From assembly GCA_013339895.1 (NCBI GenBank), contig JABACO010000008.1, forward strand, positions 8,485,528 through 8,549,527: a stretch of 64,000 nt of DNA, given 5' to 3'. Shown here one piece after another: positions 34,291 to 45,000 of the stretch (position 1 is its first letter; every line of letters begins with the position of its first letter). A program made the position numbers and the translations under genes. The notes under the pieces were generated by a model that was not told where the DNA came from, did no database searches, and was given only the letters and a program-made list of their open reading frames with translations. The stretch comes from Ephydatia muelleri. Lineage: Eukaryota; Porifera; Demospongiae; Spongillida; Spongillidae.

Positions 34291-35575
34291 AGCAGTAACC
34301 TTGGTAACCAGCAAGATCATAAATGTAGACTAGAGCTACCCCTTTTAGCTCCTCACTCAACTGTGAGAATGAGAGCTGGGAGTAATTTACCTCCCCCCCC
34401 CCTCCCCCCATAATTAAATATCATGATTTTTTAAAATAGATTTTCCCAATTGCTATGAAGTTTATGCTACACTAATAGCAGTTAACCATTTAACGCCAAG
34501 CAGTGCAAAGATGTGTTTACTGTAACCAAAGACTTCTTCCAGACCCTTTGATACATTACACCGATTAGAAGTTATTCATGTTCACGGCTTCAGCTTATAT
34601 TGTTGAAACCCCCCTTCTTGCTAACCTTTCACTAACTCTACTGTAGCAAAACAAAAAATATTTCGGCGTTAATCGATTAAGCAGATATTCAGTCGGACCC
34701 GGACACAACCCAGTGGCATCATTGCACTTTGACATGGGTGCTGGCTGTGCATATCCGGATCTCTGTGTGTATATAAATGGGGTGAATAAACATAACAATG
34801 AAGTGATTGACAGGTAAGTAATGTAGTTGACAATCATAATCATTCTTATTCTATAATATGGCTTAGTTATCATGCACTGGTCTTTTTTTTTGGGAGGGGG
34901 GGGGGGAGGGGGGGCGGAACCCACACACACACATTTATATTTGTGGGGTATGCTAGGGGTCAGCTAGAAAGATATTTGTCGGGCTTTCCACCCTTTCAAA
35001 ATGCATGCAACAGCAGAGAAATGTTAGGTAGGGTTTCAACAATATAAGCTGAAGCCGTGAAAATGAATAACTTCTAATCGGTGTAATGTTTCAAAGGGTC
35101 TGGAAGAAGTCTTTGGTAACGGTAAACACATCTTTGACGCACATATGCGCCTCTTAGCGTTAAACGGTTAATGAGGCGATCTGTTATTAGTGTAGCATAA
35201 CCTTCATAGCAATTGGGAGAAAATCTATAAAAAAAAAAAAATCATGATACTTAATTATGGGGGAGTAAATTGCTCCCAGCTTTCATTCTCACAGTTGTGT
35301 GAGGAGCTAAAAGGGGTAGCACTAGTCTACATTTATGATCTTGCTGGTTGCCAAGGTTACTGCATTGCACATGTATGTTGTGTCCTTCTGATGAAAAAGA
35401 AAACTTCACACTAGAACCTCTGTGCTACTTTTCTTTTAAGATTGATGCAATCATAATTTACAAGGGCTTCTTGATGATGCTTTCATGATAACTGAATCAG
35501 TTTGGTATTTTTCCAGGCTCTATTCTGCAAAAAAGGTACTAGTTGACTGCACTAAAACTGCCTCGCCTTCATACT
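34040..35575. repeat. palindromic element D, copy 2
   Basis: Arms of about 550 bp (34040-34610 and 35020-35570) are reverse complements. They extend from the ends of block E through CTCAACTGTGAGAATGAGAG-type sequence. The centre (34620-35010) keeps the TATA box but lost about 40 bp between it and the donor. Confidence 0.88.
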
Positions 35576-35582
35576 TGTTTGA

Positions 35583-36655
35583 TCAAAGTCTTTGCCTTCT
35601 TCATAACTGCAGCCCTCCACATTACCAGCTTCAACTTGAGAACACTCCAGTGTTGGTACATTTGCCATTGACTGTTGCCTATGACAGGAGCAAGGAATGA
35701 TGGGGAGCTCATAACGTAATTTATTTGCATGTACATTCTTACACGAAAACGTAAATGATTATTACATTTATATTATGGATCGTGTGACTGTATATTTAAT
35801 AACGGCGTTATCTGTACGGTGTTATCTGTACCTCAGGTATATCTTAGTCCTATCAGTAATGGTACGTAGAATAGCCATGCACGAATGGCACATGGGAATA
35901 TCTCTCTATTATGTCACGTTGCATGTTAGCAGCGTAACGAATAAACAATAGCTGTGAATAAGTACGGCACCATTGTTTAACAGCAAACCGCGCCTCATCA
36001 ACAGAAGCGTACATGTAGGAGGAACGTAAACAGGATTGGGGGGGGGCCCAAAGGGTGCGTCCAATATAAATTCAGTGTGCTTAATATACTTAATGCCAAG
36101 ATTGGAGATGAGCCAAGAGCCCTTCGATCAAACATGTCGTAGTATGAAATACAGTCACATACCCGTGCATGACATACTGTGTATAATACCTAAAAAGAGT
36201 TCGTTCAACACCATTTGCTTCATCTTCTTTCTTGGCTGAGAGTACAACACGTGACAATGTGCTAATTTGCGGGCACCCAGTCAGTCTCGCCAATAATATT
36301 ATTCATAATGGGGGTGGGGTTTAAAGAAAGTAATATTAGTGATTGACCAAAATCGAATCGACGCTTTTTTTTTTTCCTGTGATCACTTTAAAACGCTCGG
36401 TCGAAAACCACGCCCATGGAGCCAATCCTACATAGCGTGGGTGTACTAATGCGCAATGATGGTTGGTGGAGAATCAATCTCTATATGAAACAAGTTCGTT
36501 GCACAATAGGAGGAGAGGAAAGCCACTTTCCATTCCGCACCGGTTAAAATTATTCATCGCTTTCATATGCATTTAGGTGATGTAATACGTATACATCGCC
36601 TCACAGCTGTGATGGATCAAGGGACTGGGGCCGAAACTAGTCCCAGATCACTTTT
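35583..36655. repeat. block E, partial copy 5
   Basis: Same extent as partial copy 4: from the transposase H start region to the GGGACT...AGTCCC stem. It is followed directly by gene F copy 3. Confidence 0.85.
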
Positions 36656-36909
36656 TTAAATTTTATAATGAAATACAGTCACATTCCCGTGCATGACATA
36701 CTGTGCTTTGAAATTTGCGCACAAACGTCTTTTTTGTCTGCCTCTCCAACCTCAGTCCCGTAAATGTTACGGTGTCTACAAACAGTCGCTTAAGAATAAC
36801 GGTACTTTTTCTTGCATGTTGCACAATTGCAGGCATAGAGTCCCACTCTTTTCTGAACACAGACTCTTGGCATTTTGCTCTTCACAACATACGTGCAGTA
36901 CACGTGCAC

Positions 36910-37456
36910 GTGCTTTGAAAATGTCGTCTCGAAGTTGGAAGGCAACACGAAACTCTGCTCTAGCAGACCATGAAACAGATAGAGTACTTCGTAGCCAGAT
37001 ATGTCTAATGGAAGAACAGATCTTGCAATTGGAGGAGCTAAATGAACGCGCGTTTCCACTATGCAAGATGTCGTAGCACAGTTAGGCGGTAAGTCATGAT
37101 CAACTGTACGTACACATATGCATTGCAGTCATTACAAATTCTAATCGAATTATGTAACCTTGCTTTAGAAGTAGAAAAACCACAAGCCTCAAAGACAGGA
37201 GCCAAAGACTGCGTACCACTGGTTTGTATATATAATCTTATAATTTAAAAATGGCACGGTTTCATTATGTTATGGCCATAGAACATTCTTCAAGATGCGT
37301 TTCACTAACACGCAGAAAAGCTAAAGGAGGCGATGGAGGCAAGGAATTTGACGAGGATCTTCGGAAGCAGCTGATCAGTTAAGTAGAGGCACCCTTAACA
37401 TTCAAGAAGTCCCCTATTCCAAATGCAACTGCATGCGCTCAGTAAAAGGCTCAAGG
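36910..37456 (+). pseudogene. coiled-coil gene F, copy 3
   Basis: It keeps the ATG (MSSRSWKATRNSALADHE) and the coiled coil. A CG insertion (GAACGCGCGTTTCC) shifts the frame just before the exon 1 donor. Exon 2 (EVEKPQASKTGAKDC) is intact. Exon 3 has a stop (AGTTAAGTAGAG) and a 4 bp insertion. Each of the three F copies has different damage, so a working parent existed recently. Confidence 0.5.
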
Positions 37457-37551
37457 TAGGAAATCATTTAGTTCATATTATCCTTGGCCAATGCATGTGC
37501 TCTGATCTATAAAATTTCTATACGACTAGATGGACTACTTTGTTAATCAAT

Positions 37552-38914
37552 CAGAGGCGGACGTACGAATTTATATTGGGTGGGGGGTAAAAAATAAAAA
37601 AATAAAAAAAAAAAAAAAAAAGGGGGAGGGTGTACGGAGGGGTAGGCCCCTCCCTAAAGGGGTCTGGGTGTAGCCCCAGTCGCTTTTCCAGGAAACTAAA
37701 GATGCCGCCGCTTTTTGAAACACATTGTAGGTTTTCGGCCTGATAAAAGTTTGAATTTACACAGCTTTATAATGATCAAACACATGAAGAGAACATAAAG
37801 TAAACAGTCTAATCTTCTGACTCATCAAACAAAATAGATTTGCAAAACAAACGCCTTGGTTTTTCTTGCACAAATCGTCGTACAATAGTTTCGGTTTGTA
37901 ACAACAAACACTCGGCATGGTGGATAGATATCATGGTTAGACCTGTCAACCTTTCTTCGGTCATTGTTGAACGTAACTGTGTTTTTCTTCGTTTATTCGT
38001 CTCAACTGAAAAAGACTATTCTGCCTGACAAGTTCCAATCGGTGTTGTACATCCAATTAAAACTAGTTGGCGAGTATTTGGAAAAATGTCTTCATCTGCA
38101 TATGGCAATGCATCCATCAAATCCTCTGGTTTGTCTTCACGTCTGCCTTCATTCCAAAAGAGTTCTTCACTTGGTGAATCGGCTGGAACATTTGAACGAT
38201 GCTGTTGAACCTTACAAATCCTAGGAATTGTAATTACTGCTCCTATGTCAGTAGCCAATGATTCAGCCTCTCCAAACCACTCACTCACTCCATACACTAT
38301 CAAAATCTTCTCTCATGTATAAGACATGTAAGATACTTCTTCAATAGCAAGGTCAATAGGCCCGTAAGCAGTTACAATGTCAGCATCATGCTTCTGAAGT
38401 TTGATGCATGCTCCTTTGCGAGGGTCAAGGCCATGAAGTAATACTATCAATGAAAGAATGTTCTTACTGTAGCAAGTGATTGTTTTAGACCTTCTGCCTT
38501 TATTCTAGTGGGTGTATCCCAACACCAGTCATCATGGGGCACACCTGCCTTTTGGAGGTTGGGGTACCCAGTTGGATTGTTCATGGCATCAAGACATGCA
38601 AATATATAACCATAGAGATTGTAAAACCTTTCCAAACAGTCATACCTCTCGACCCATCTGGTCTTAAAAAGGCCTTTTATTTATTTTTACATGCATGTAG
38701 CTCAGAATATATACATCAAGCACTAACTCCAAGAATCTTTGCCTTTTAGGAGAATTATGAAATATACTTCATTTATGACCTGTATCGTATCACAAATACC
38801 ATGTTCTGTGCAGGAACGTGTTATTAATAAATTCAATATATGAGAGCGACTAGAGGGCAAGACGATTAAATTGCTTGATTACCAGTGTGAGTACCAGCCA
38901 TTGCTGAAGCCCCA
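37552..38914 (-). pseudogene. hAT transposase H2, C-terminal half
   Basis: Reading downward: ERFYNLYGYIFACLDAMNN (38635), AEGLKQSLAT, then EWFGEAESLATDIGAVITIP with RICKVQQHRSNVPADSP (38016-38303), then FPNTRQLVLIGCTTPIGTC. After a frameshift SFSVETNKRRK, STMTEERLTGLTMISIHH and VRRFVQEKPRR follow. This is the conserved hAT C-terminal dimerisation region. The 5' half is missing, cut at 38914. The terminus CAGAGGCGGACGTACG is at 37552. It parallels H1 at 3025-4600. Confidence 0.82.
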
Positions 38915-38932
38915 TCTTATGATATAAGGTAT

Positions 38933-39266
38933 ATCTTAGTCCTATCAGTAATGGTACGTAGAATGGCCACGGACGAATGGCACATGGGAATATCTCTCTA
39001 TTATGTCACGTTGCATGTCAGCAGCGTAACGAATAAACAATAGCTGTAAATAAGTACGGCACCATTGCTTAACAGCAAACCGCGCCTCATCAACAGCAGT
39101 GTACATGTAGGAGGAACGTAAACAGGATTGGGGGGGGCCCAAAGGGTGCGTCCAATATAAATTCAGTGTTCATAATATACTTAATGCCCAAGATTGGAGA
39201 TGAGCCAAGGGCCTTTCGATCAGTAGTATGAAATACAGTCACATACCCGTGCATGACATACTGTGT
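38933..39266. repeat. block E, partial copy 6
   Basis: A 330 bp piece equivalent to 10290-10620, including the G-run/GCCCAAAGGGTGCGTCC segment. It is directly followed by element X copy 1. Confidence 0.8.
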
Positions 39267-39516
39267 ATCTGAACCTGCGGCAGCAGGTTCAATATAGGAT
39301 TGATTGAGGATTGATGAATATCATTAAAAACTTCACTCGCGTCTGGAGGGACAGCGGAGAAACGGATCGCTTACTCTTTGTCACGATGGAACGAGAACTC
39401 AAAGATCTACAGTTCTACGTTTGTTCCGTATCATAAAACGGTGTGCTTTTAGAGAAACAAACGAATTCCTGTTCCTCGTGCCCAGTCCTAAATTATTCGT
39501 CGGTCGTCGTTGTCGT

Positions 39517-40238
39517 CGTCGTCTCTTCTTCTTCTTCTTCTTCTTCTTCTTCTTCTTCTTCTTCTTCTTCTCCTCCTCTCTCCTCTCCTCCTCCTCCTCC
39601 TCCCCTCCTCCTCCTCCTCCTCTCCTCCTCCTCCTCCTCCTCCTCCTCCTCCTCCTCCTCCTCCTCCTCCTCCTCCTCCTCCTCCTCCTCCTCCTCCTCC
39701 TCCTCCTCCTCCTCCTCCTCCTCCTCCTCCTCCTCCTCCTCCTCCTCCTCCTCCTCCTCCTCCTCCTCCTCCTCCTCCTCCTCCTCCTCCTCCTCCTCCT
39801 CCTCCTCCTCCTCCTCCTCCTCCTCCTCCTCTCCTCCTCCTCCTCCTCCTCCTCCTCCTCCTCCTCCTCCTCCTCCTCCTCCTCCTCCTCCTCCTCCTCC
39901 TCCTCCTCCTCCTCCTCCTCCTCCTCCTCCTCCTCCTCCTCCTCCTCCTCCTCCTCCTCCTCCTCCTCCTCCTCCTCCTCCTCCTCCTCCTCCTCCTCCT
40001 CCTCCTCCTCCTCCTCTCCTCCTCCTCCTCCTCCTCCTCCTCCTCCTCCTCCTCCTCCTCCTCCTCCTCCTCCTCCTCCTCCTCCTCCTTCCTCCTCCTC
40101 CTCCTCCTCCTCCTCCTCCTCCTCCTCCTCCTCCTCCTCCTCCTCCTCCTCCTCCTCCTCCGCCTCCTCCTCCTCCTCCTCCTCCTCCTCCTCCTCCTCC
40201 TCCTCCTCCTCCTCCTCCTCCTCCTCCTCCTCCTCCTT
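39517..40238 (+). repeat. expanded TTC/CCT trinucleotide tract, about 700 bp
   Basis: Roughly 50 bp of TTC repeats is followed by about 650 bp of nearly pure CCT (CTC/TCC) with only a handful of interruptions (frame slips near 39600, 39831, 40015 and 40089; one CCG). Copy 2 of element X has just four CTT units at the same place (41823-41838). All three frames stay open (poly-Ser, poly-Pro, poly-Leu) without meaning. Confidence 0.98.
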
Positions 40239-40514
40239 AGGAAGGTATAACTCGAGCTACGAACGGTTTTGAATTACGGCAATAGCACCAATATCTTCGG
40301 AATTCACCTGCACGGTGCCCTTTAAGGTCATTAGAAAGACTACAGCGAGAAGTACCTCATACGGTAGCAAGTTCTGTATAGGATATGAAGTTATTGCAGA
40401 AGTTTATGGTTTATTGATGATTAATGAAGTTATTTTACAGCATGCAGTAAAAATACTCCGACCTGCACGAAATTTATATGGTGTTCCTATCGAAACTTTG
40501 GCTAGTGAAGTTAA

Positions 40515-41340
40515 ATGCCTTCGCGTAATCGAAAGAAGAGATCTAAGCAACGAGCGGAATACCTTCAAAAGCAAGACGATATTTTATCACAAGAAAACAA
40601 GGCTAAAGCCCGAGCGCGCTACAAGGCCGATCCCGAAAAGAAGAAGGCCTCTGTACGCGACAGCTACAAGGCCGATCCCGAAAAGAAGAAGGCCTCTGTA
40701 CGCGACAGCTACAAGGCCGATCCCAAAGAAGAAGGCCTCTGTACGCGACAGCTACAAGGCCGATCCCGAAAAGAAGAAGGCCTCTGTACGCGACATCTAC
40801 AAGGCCGATCCCGAAAAGAAGAAGGCCTCTGTACGCGACAGTTACAAGGCCGATCCCGAAAAGAAGAAGGCCTCTGTACGCGACAGCTACAAACGCAGAT
40901 ATTGAATCTAAGCAATCTGCTAAAAGGCAGCGATATCAAGAGGACGTCGAGGAGAACCGCGCTGCTAAAAGGCAGCGATATCAAGAGGACGTCGAGGAGA
41001 ACCGCGCTGCTAAAAGGCAGCGATATCAAGAGGACGTCGAGGAGAACCGCGCTGCTAAAAGGCAGCGATATCAAGAGGACGTCGAGGAGAACCGCGCTGC
41101 TAAAAGGCAGCGATATCAAGAGGACGTCGAGGAGAACCGCGCTGCTAAAAGGCAGCGATATCAAGAGGACGTCGAGGAGAACCGCGCTGCTAAAAGGCAG
41201 AAATACGAGGACAATTCAGCTGCCATTAAGGCATCTGAAAGGAATCGGTATTGGAATGACCCCGCTGTCCGATTGGCTAAACGTGCTGCCGAGAGGAAGC
41301 GGTATCGCATGGGTCACCGAACTACCACTACCACCCAAAG
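40515..41340 (+). pseudogene. Lys/Arg-rich tandem-repeat protein of element X, copy 1
   Basis: ATG opens MPSRNRKKRSKQRAEYLQKQ, then repeats YKADPEKKKASVRDS (48 bp units, six). Six KRQRYQEDVEENRAA units (45 bp) follow, then a unique end KASERNRYWNDPAVRLAKRA, and the exon stops at CCCAAAG/GTATGT. A 2 bp loss in the third unit (near 40724) and one extra A at 40892 put the parts in three different frames. The protein would be highly basic and helical, suggesting nucleic-acid binding. Copy 2 carries fewer units. Confidence 0.6.
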
Positions 41341-41699
41341 GTATGTCATGACATGCATGTTGTATTGCACTAGTATTAAAAAGCTATAGGAAGATGTGCA
41401 TGCAACATGTGTACAGCACGCATGTAAGGTATCTGCACAAAATCATTCACTTCACATGTACAGCATGCATGGTGACCCAACTGTTGTGTAGTCCTTTCTC
41501 CTTTGTGACCTGTCTATTGAATGTTGGGGTGTCATCCTTAATCTGATGTACAAAAAGGCTTCCTTATCTGATGTACAATGGCAGCCCGCCTGCAACTTTG
41601 TATGAGTTTAATTGCATTTGCTAGGGTTGAGCACTGAAAATTACCATATCCTTCTCCCATATAGCTACTCCTTGTATGAACCCAAATCTCATGCACTAA

Positions 41700-42095
41700 T
41701 CTGAACCTGCGGCAGCAGGTTCAATATTAATAGGATTGATTGAGGATTGATGAATATCATTAAAAAAACTTCACTCGCGTCTGGAGGGACAACGGAGAAA
41801 CGGATCGCTTATCTCTTTGTCGTCTTCTTCTTCTTCCTTAGGAAGGTATAACTCGAGCTACGAACGGTTTTGAATAACGGCAATAGCACCAATATCTTCG
41901 GAATTCACCTGCACGGTGCCCTTTAAGGTCATATAGACATCTAGAAAGACTACAGCGAGAAGTACCTCATGCGGTAGAAAGTTCTATATAGGATATGAAG
42001 TTATTGCAGAAGTTTATTTGGTTTATTGATGATTAATGAAGTTATTTTACAGCATGCAGTCCGAACTGCACGAAATTTATTTGATGTTCCTATCG
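41700..42095 (+). mobile_element. element X, copy 2, left part
   Basis: It aligns with 39268-40495 (without the CCT expansion and adjacent 170 bp) up to GATGTTCCTATCG, then breaks off exactly where the RAG1-like unit begins. The right part resumes at ACTTTGGCTAGTGAAG (46172). Confidence 0.85.
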
Positions 42096-45000
42096 CACGG
42101 TTGTATGCGGCTGGAAACTAGGTTTATAATTAGAACATTACGGTACCTGTCTAATAGATAGCGAAGAAACACCTCATTAAAAATGCTTATGTTTCAAAGC
42201 TCACAACTTCTCAGAATAAGTAGTAATGCAATATTTTAAACTATTATACAACACAACCTTTCATGCTCTTTTATTTATAGTCCTCACACACTTTCCAAAT
42301 TTCAGGCCTACCGTATGCGCAAGCAGTGTTTATAACCCCATGCGGTACTTATTTCGGTTAGGTGGGAACGAGATCGAATAGAACGGGCTACCCGAAGTTA
42401 ATCTGGAGGTAAGACTAGTCTGTCGGTCAAGCCAAGGCATGTCACTAACGGAACTGACGAACCAGATCTGGTCACGAATTTTCTGTCACCAGAAAAACCT
42501 CGAGTGTATCTTATGAATAATCGATGCATGTTGCGGGTTACAGGGATGGATTACCACACAGAACAACTACCGCTGCACTGCAGAGTTTGTGGAAAGAGGC
42601 TCATGAAGAGTGGGCAAAAGAAGAGCACTTATGAGTGCAAAGGATTCGCAGATGATCTGTTAACAGCTTTTGCAATCAACACCTCCACTGACATTGCTCA
42701 CATGCACCCAGAACGCTTTTGTGAGTGCTGTCACCTTTCAATGAGGAGAATCATCTGTGCCTAGGCAGAAAAAGTGCACCATAAGTGTACGCTGACACCA
42801 TTTGAATGGGAGGAACATAGAAATGAAGGGTGTAAGGTACATATATACTGCATCCCTGCTAGAGTTCACACATGTAACATTCTATGCAATACACAGGTGT
42901 GTGAGCACTTCAGAGTTATTGCAAAAGGAGGTAACTCCAGAAAGCTCACTGTTGGCAGAGGACGTCAACCAGGCCTCACACCAAACATGGTAGCTGCACA
43001 TCTCTGGAATATTGCCCCTCCTCCAGTCTTCTCACGGGAGCCGTACCCACCATTGTCAAGCCAGAACAACACGACTGTCCTTGAGGAGTTGAAATGTGTG
43101 GTATGTGCAAACGTGCTTTCACAGCCCCTTGAGCTACCATGTGGAAAGCTGGCCTGCACCAGTTGCATTGTAGAGCGAGTGACAGCCTCAGCCACAGTGT
43201 GCCCTTGCTGCTTGCTGGATGGTGGCTTGGTCTCCACTGAGATCAGACCAGCATCCAACCTTATACAACTGCTGCTAAAAGATGTACTGGTTCAGTGTGT
43301 AGTGTGCCATAGGGATGTAAAGGCTGGATACTATGAAGACCATGAGTGCACACAATCCCTTACTCCTGGTGAGGAAAGAGAAGCAGCGGGATTGTTGAAG
43401 AGGGCCACCAGTCCGGATCAAGCCACAGTACAGCTGGCTACAGGAGGGTATTCAGTGCCACTTAAATTGTTATGTTATGTTTGACCATACCTTGTAGCCA
43501 ATGATATTCATGAAGTTAACAAGAGCCCGGCATCCAACTACGGCTGCTTGTTCCAGGACTGTCAAAACACGGTGTTCAGAGATGCACACAGCTAGAAGTG
43601 TCATCAGTGGAGGGGAACCATCAGCCCTGCTTGAGAGTGAGGTGCTCACATTGAATGATGAAGAGAAGAAGTCATTACTGGAGAAGGCAGGGATAACAAA
43701 CGTCTCAATTAGCCCAGCTGAAGTATTGGCCATTAAAACTGGCCTTACTATTCCCTGGAATAGACTGAGGATTCTTAGACGGTAAAGAACTTTATACACA
43801 TCATAAAAAGTAACCTATTACTTGTCCAGGTGGCTCAAAGCATCAGGAGTATCTCTAGCTGGGGAGGAGAGGATGCGCTACATCTGCAGACGAATTGTGG
43901 GCAGCAACTTGAAAGGAGAGATGGCTCTCTTTTCATTTCCATCCACTTCTGGTGGTGAGGAGCTTAGGGTAGCTGCTTTAGTTTACATTCCAGATGTGGT
44001 TCTAAAGGTTGTTGACCTTTTGGAAGAGAATCAAAGGTTAGGGGTGCTTAAGGCACACACACCAGATATACAATTAATTTGTTTTGAAACCTAATGCAGG
44101 ACAGGACGGCTTACCTGGCATGATGGGGTCATTCCTGCTAGTGAGATATGGCTAAAGCTTGGAGGGGACAAAGGAGGCGGCTCATTCAAGATGAACTTCC
44201 AAATAGTGAATGTTGCAGCGCCTAACTCAGTCCACAACACCTGCGTGTTTTGCTGCTTTGAAGCGGACGACACTGTTACCAACCTCCGCATAGCACTTGA
44301 CCGTTACAAAGATCAAGTAGCACATCTGCAAGGGATGCAATGGAGGTAGGAACAGTTATCTAACATGACAGCATAAAGAATAAAATGAACATTACACAAA
44401 CAGGCAATACACAATCAAGTTGTTCATGTGTGGGGACTACGAGTTCATTACTAGAATGTATGGGCTATCTGGAGCAAGTGGTATGTGAGAAACTGGGGCC
44501 CAAAAAAATGCGTACCAATATTTCACCTTTGTTATAGGATGCTACCCATGCTTGTATTGCTTGGTCTTCCATGAGAACATGGTAAAACCTCTCTCAGCCA
44601 GAGGACATGCACCTCCAAGAACATATGAATCCATATGCACTGACCATCAGCGCTACATTGCATCAGGAGTGCGCAGGAAACAAGTAAAGCACTTTTACAA
44701 CTGCATCACGGAACCTATATTCAACATCCCTATTGAACAGGTAAACATGCATTTCGTAAAATATTTTTGCATAACTACACATACATGCATACACAACATA
44801 CGTGTGCACATACACACCCAGGTTTGCCCCCCCGGGCTTCACATCACATTGGGCATCTTTACAAAGCTTTATGGTTTGCTTGAAGATGAGTGTCATGCCC
44901 TCGACCTTGAACTAGCCCTGCTTTCAAGTGAGGAAGCCCACTCCAGCTTTGACACATATAGCCAAGAGCTGCAAATGCTTCGCTCATTGCAATCTGAGCT

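Larger units (their letters stand above)
39268..41700 (+). mobile_element. element X, copy 1
   Basis: It starts with CTGAACCTGCGGCAGCAGGTTC, a hairpin with an 8 bp stem, and contains the CCT expansion. A Lys/Arg-rich repeat ORF is followed by about 350 bp of 3' sequence. Copy 2 repeats the whole unit at 41700-42095 plus 46172-47012. The nature of X is uncertain: basic repeat N-termini of this kind precede Helitron-type helicases in some invertebrate elements, but no helicase is present here. Confidence 0.6.

Noticed and set aside
39421..40272. Three long overlapping frames of poly-Leu, poly-Ser and poly-Pro
   Set aside because: They are the three readings of one CCT tract; no unique sequence supports translation.
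42721..42764. A 44 bp GTGAGT...CTAG intron that would remove the in-frame TAG
   Set aside because: Splicing it out would delete the conserved FCECC zinc motif and bring a TAA into frame shortly after.
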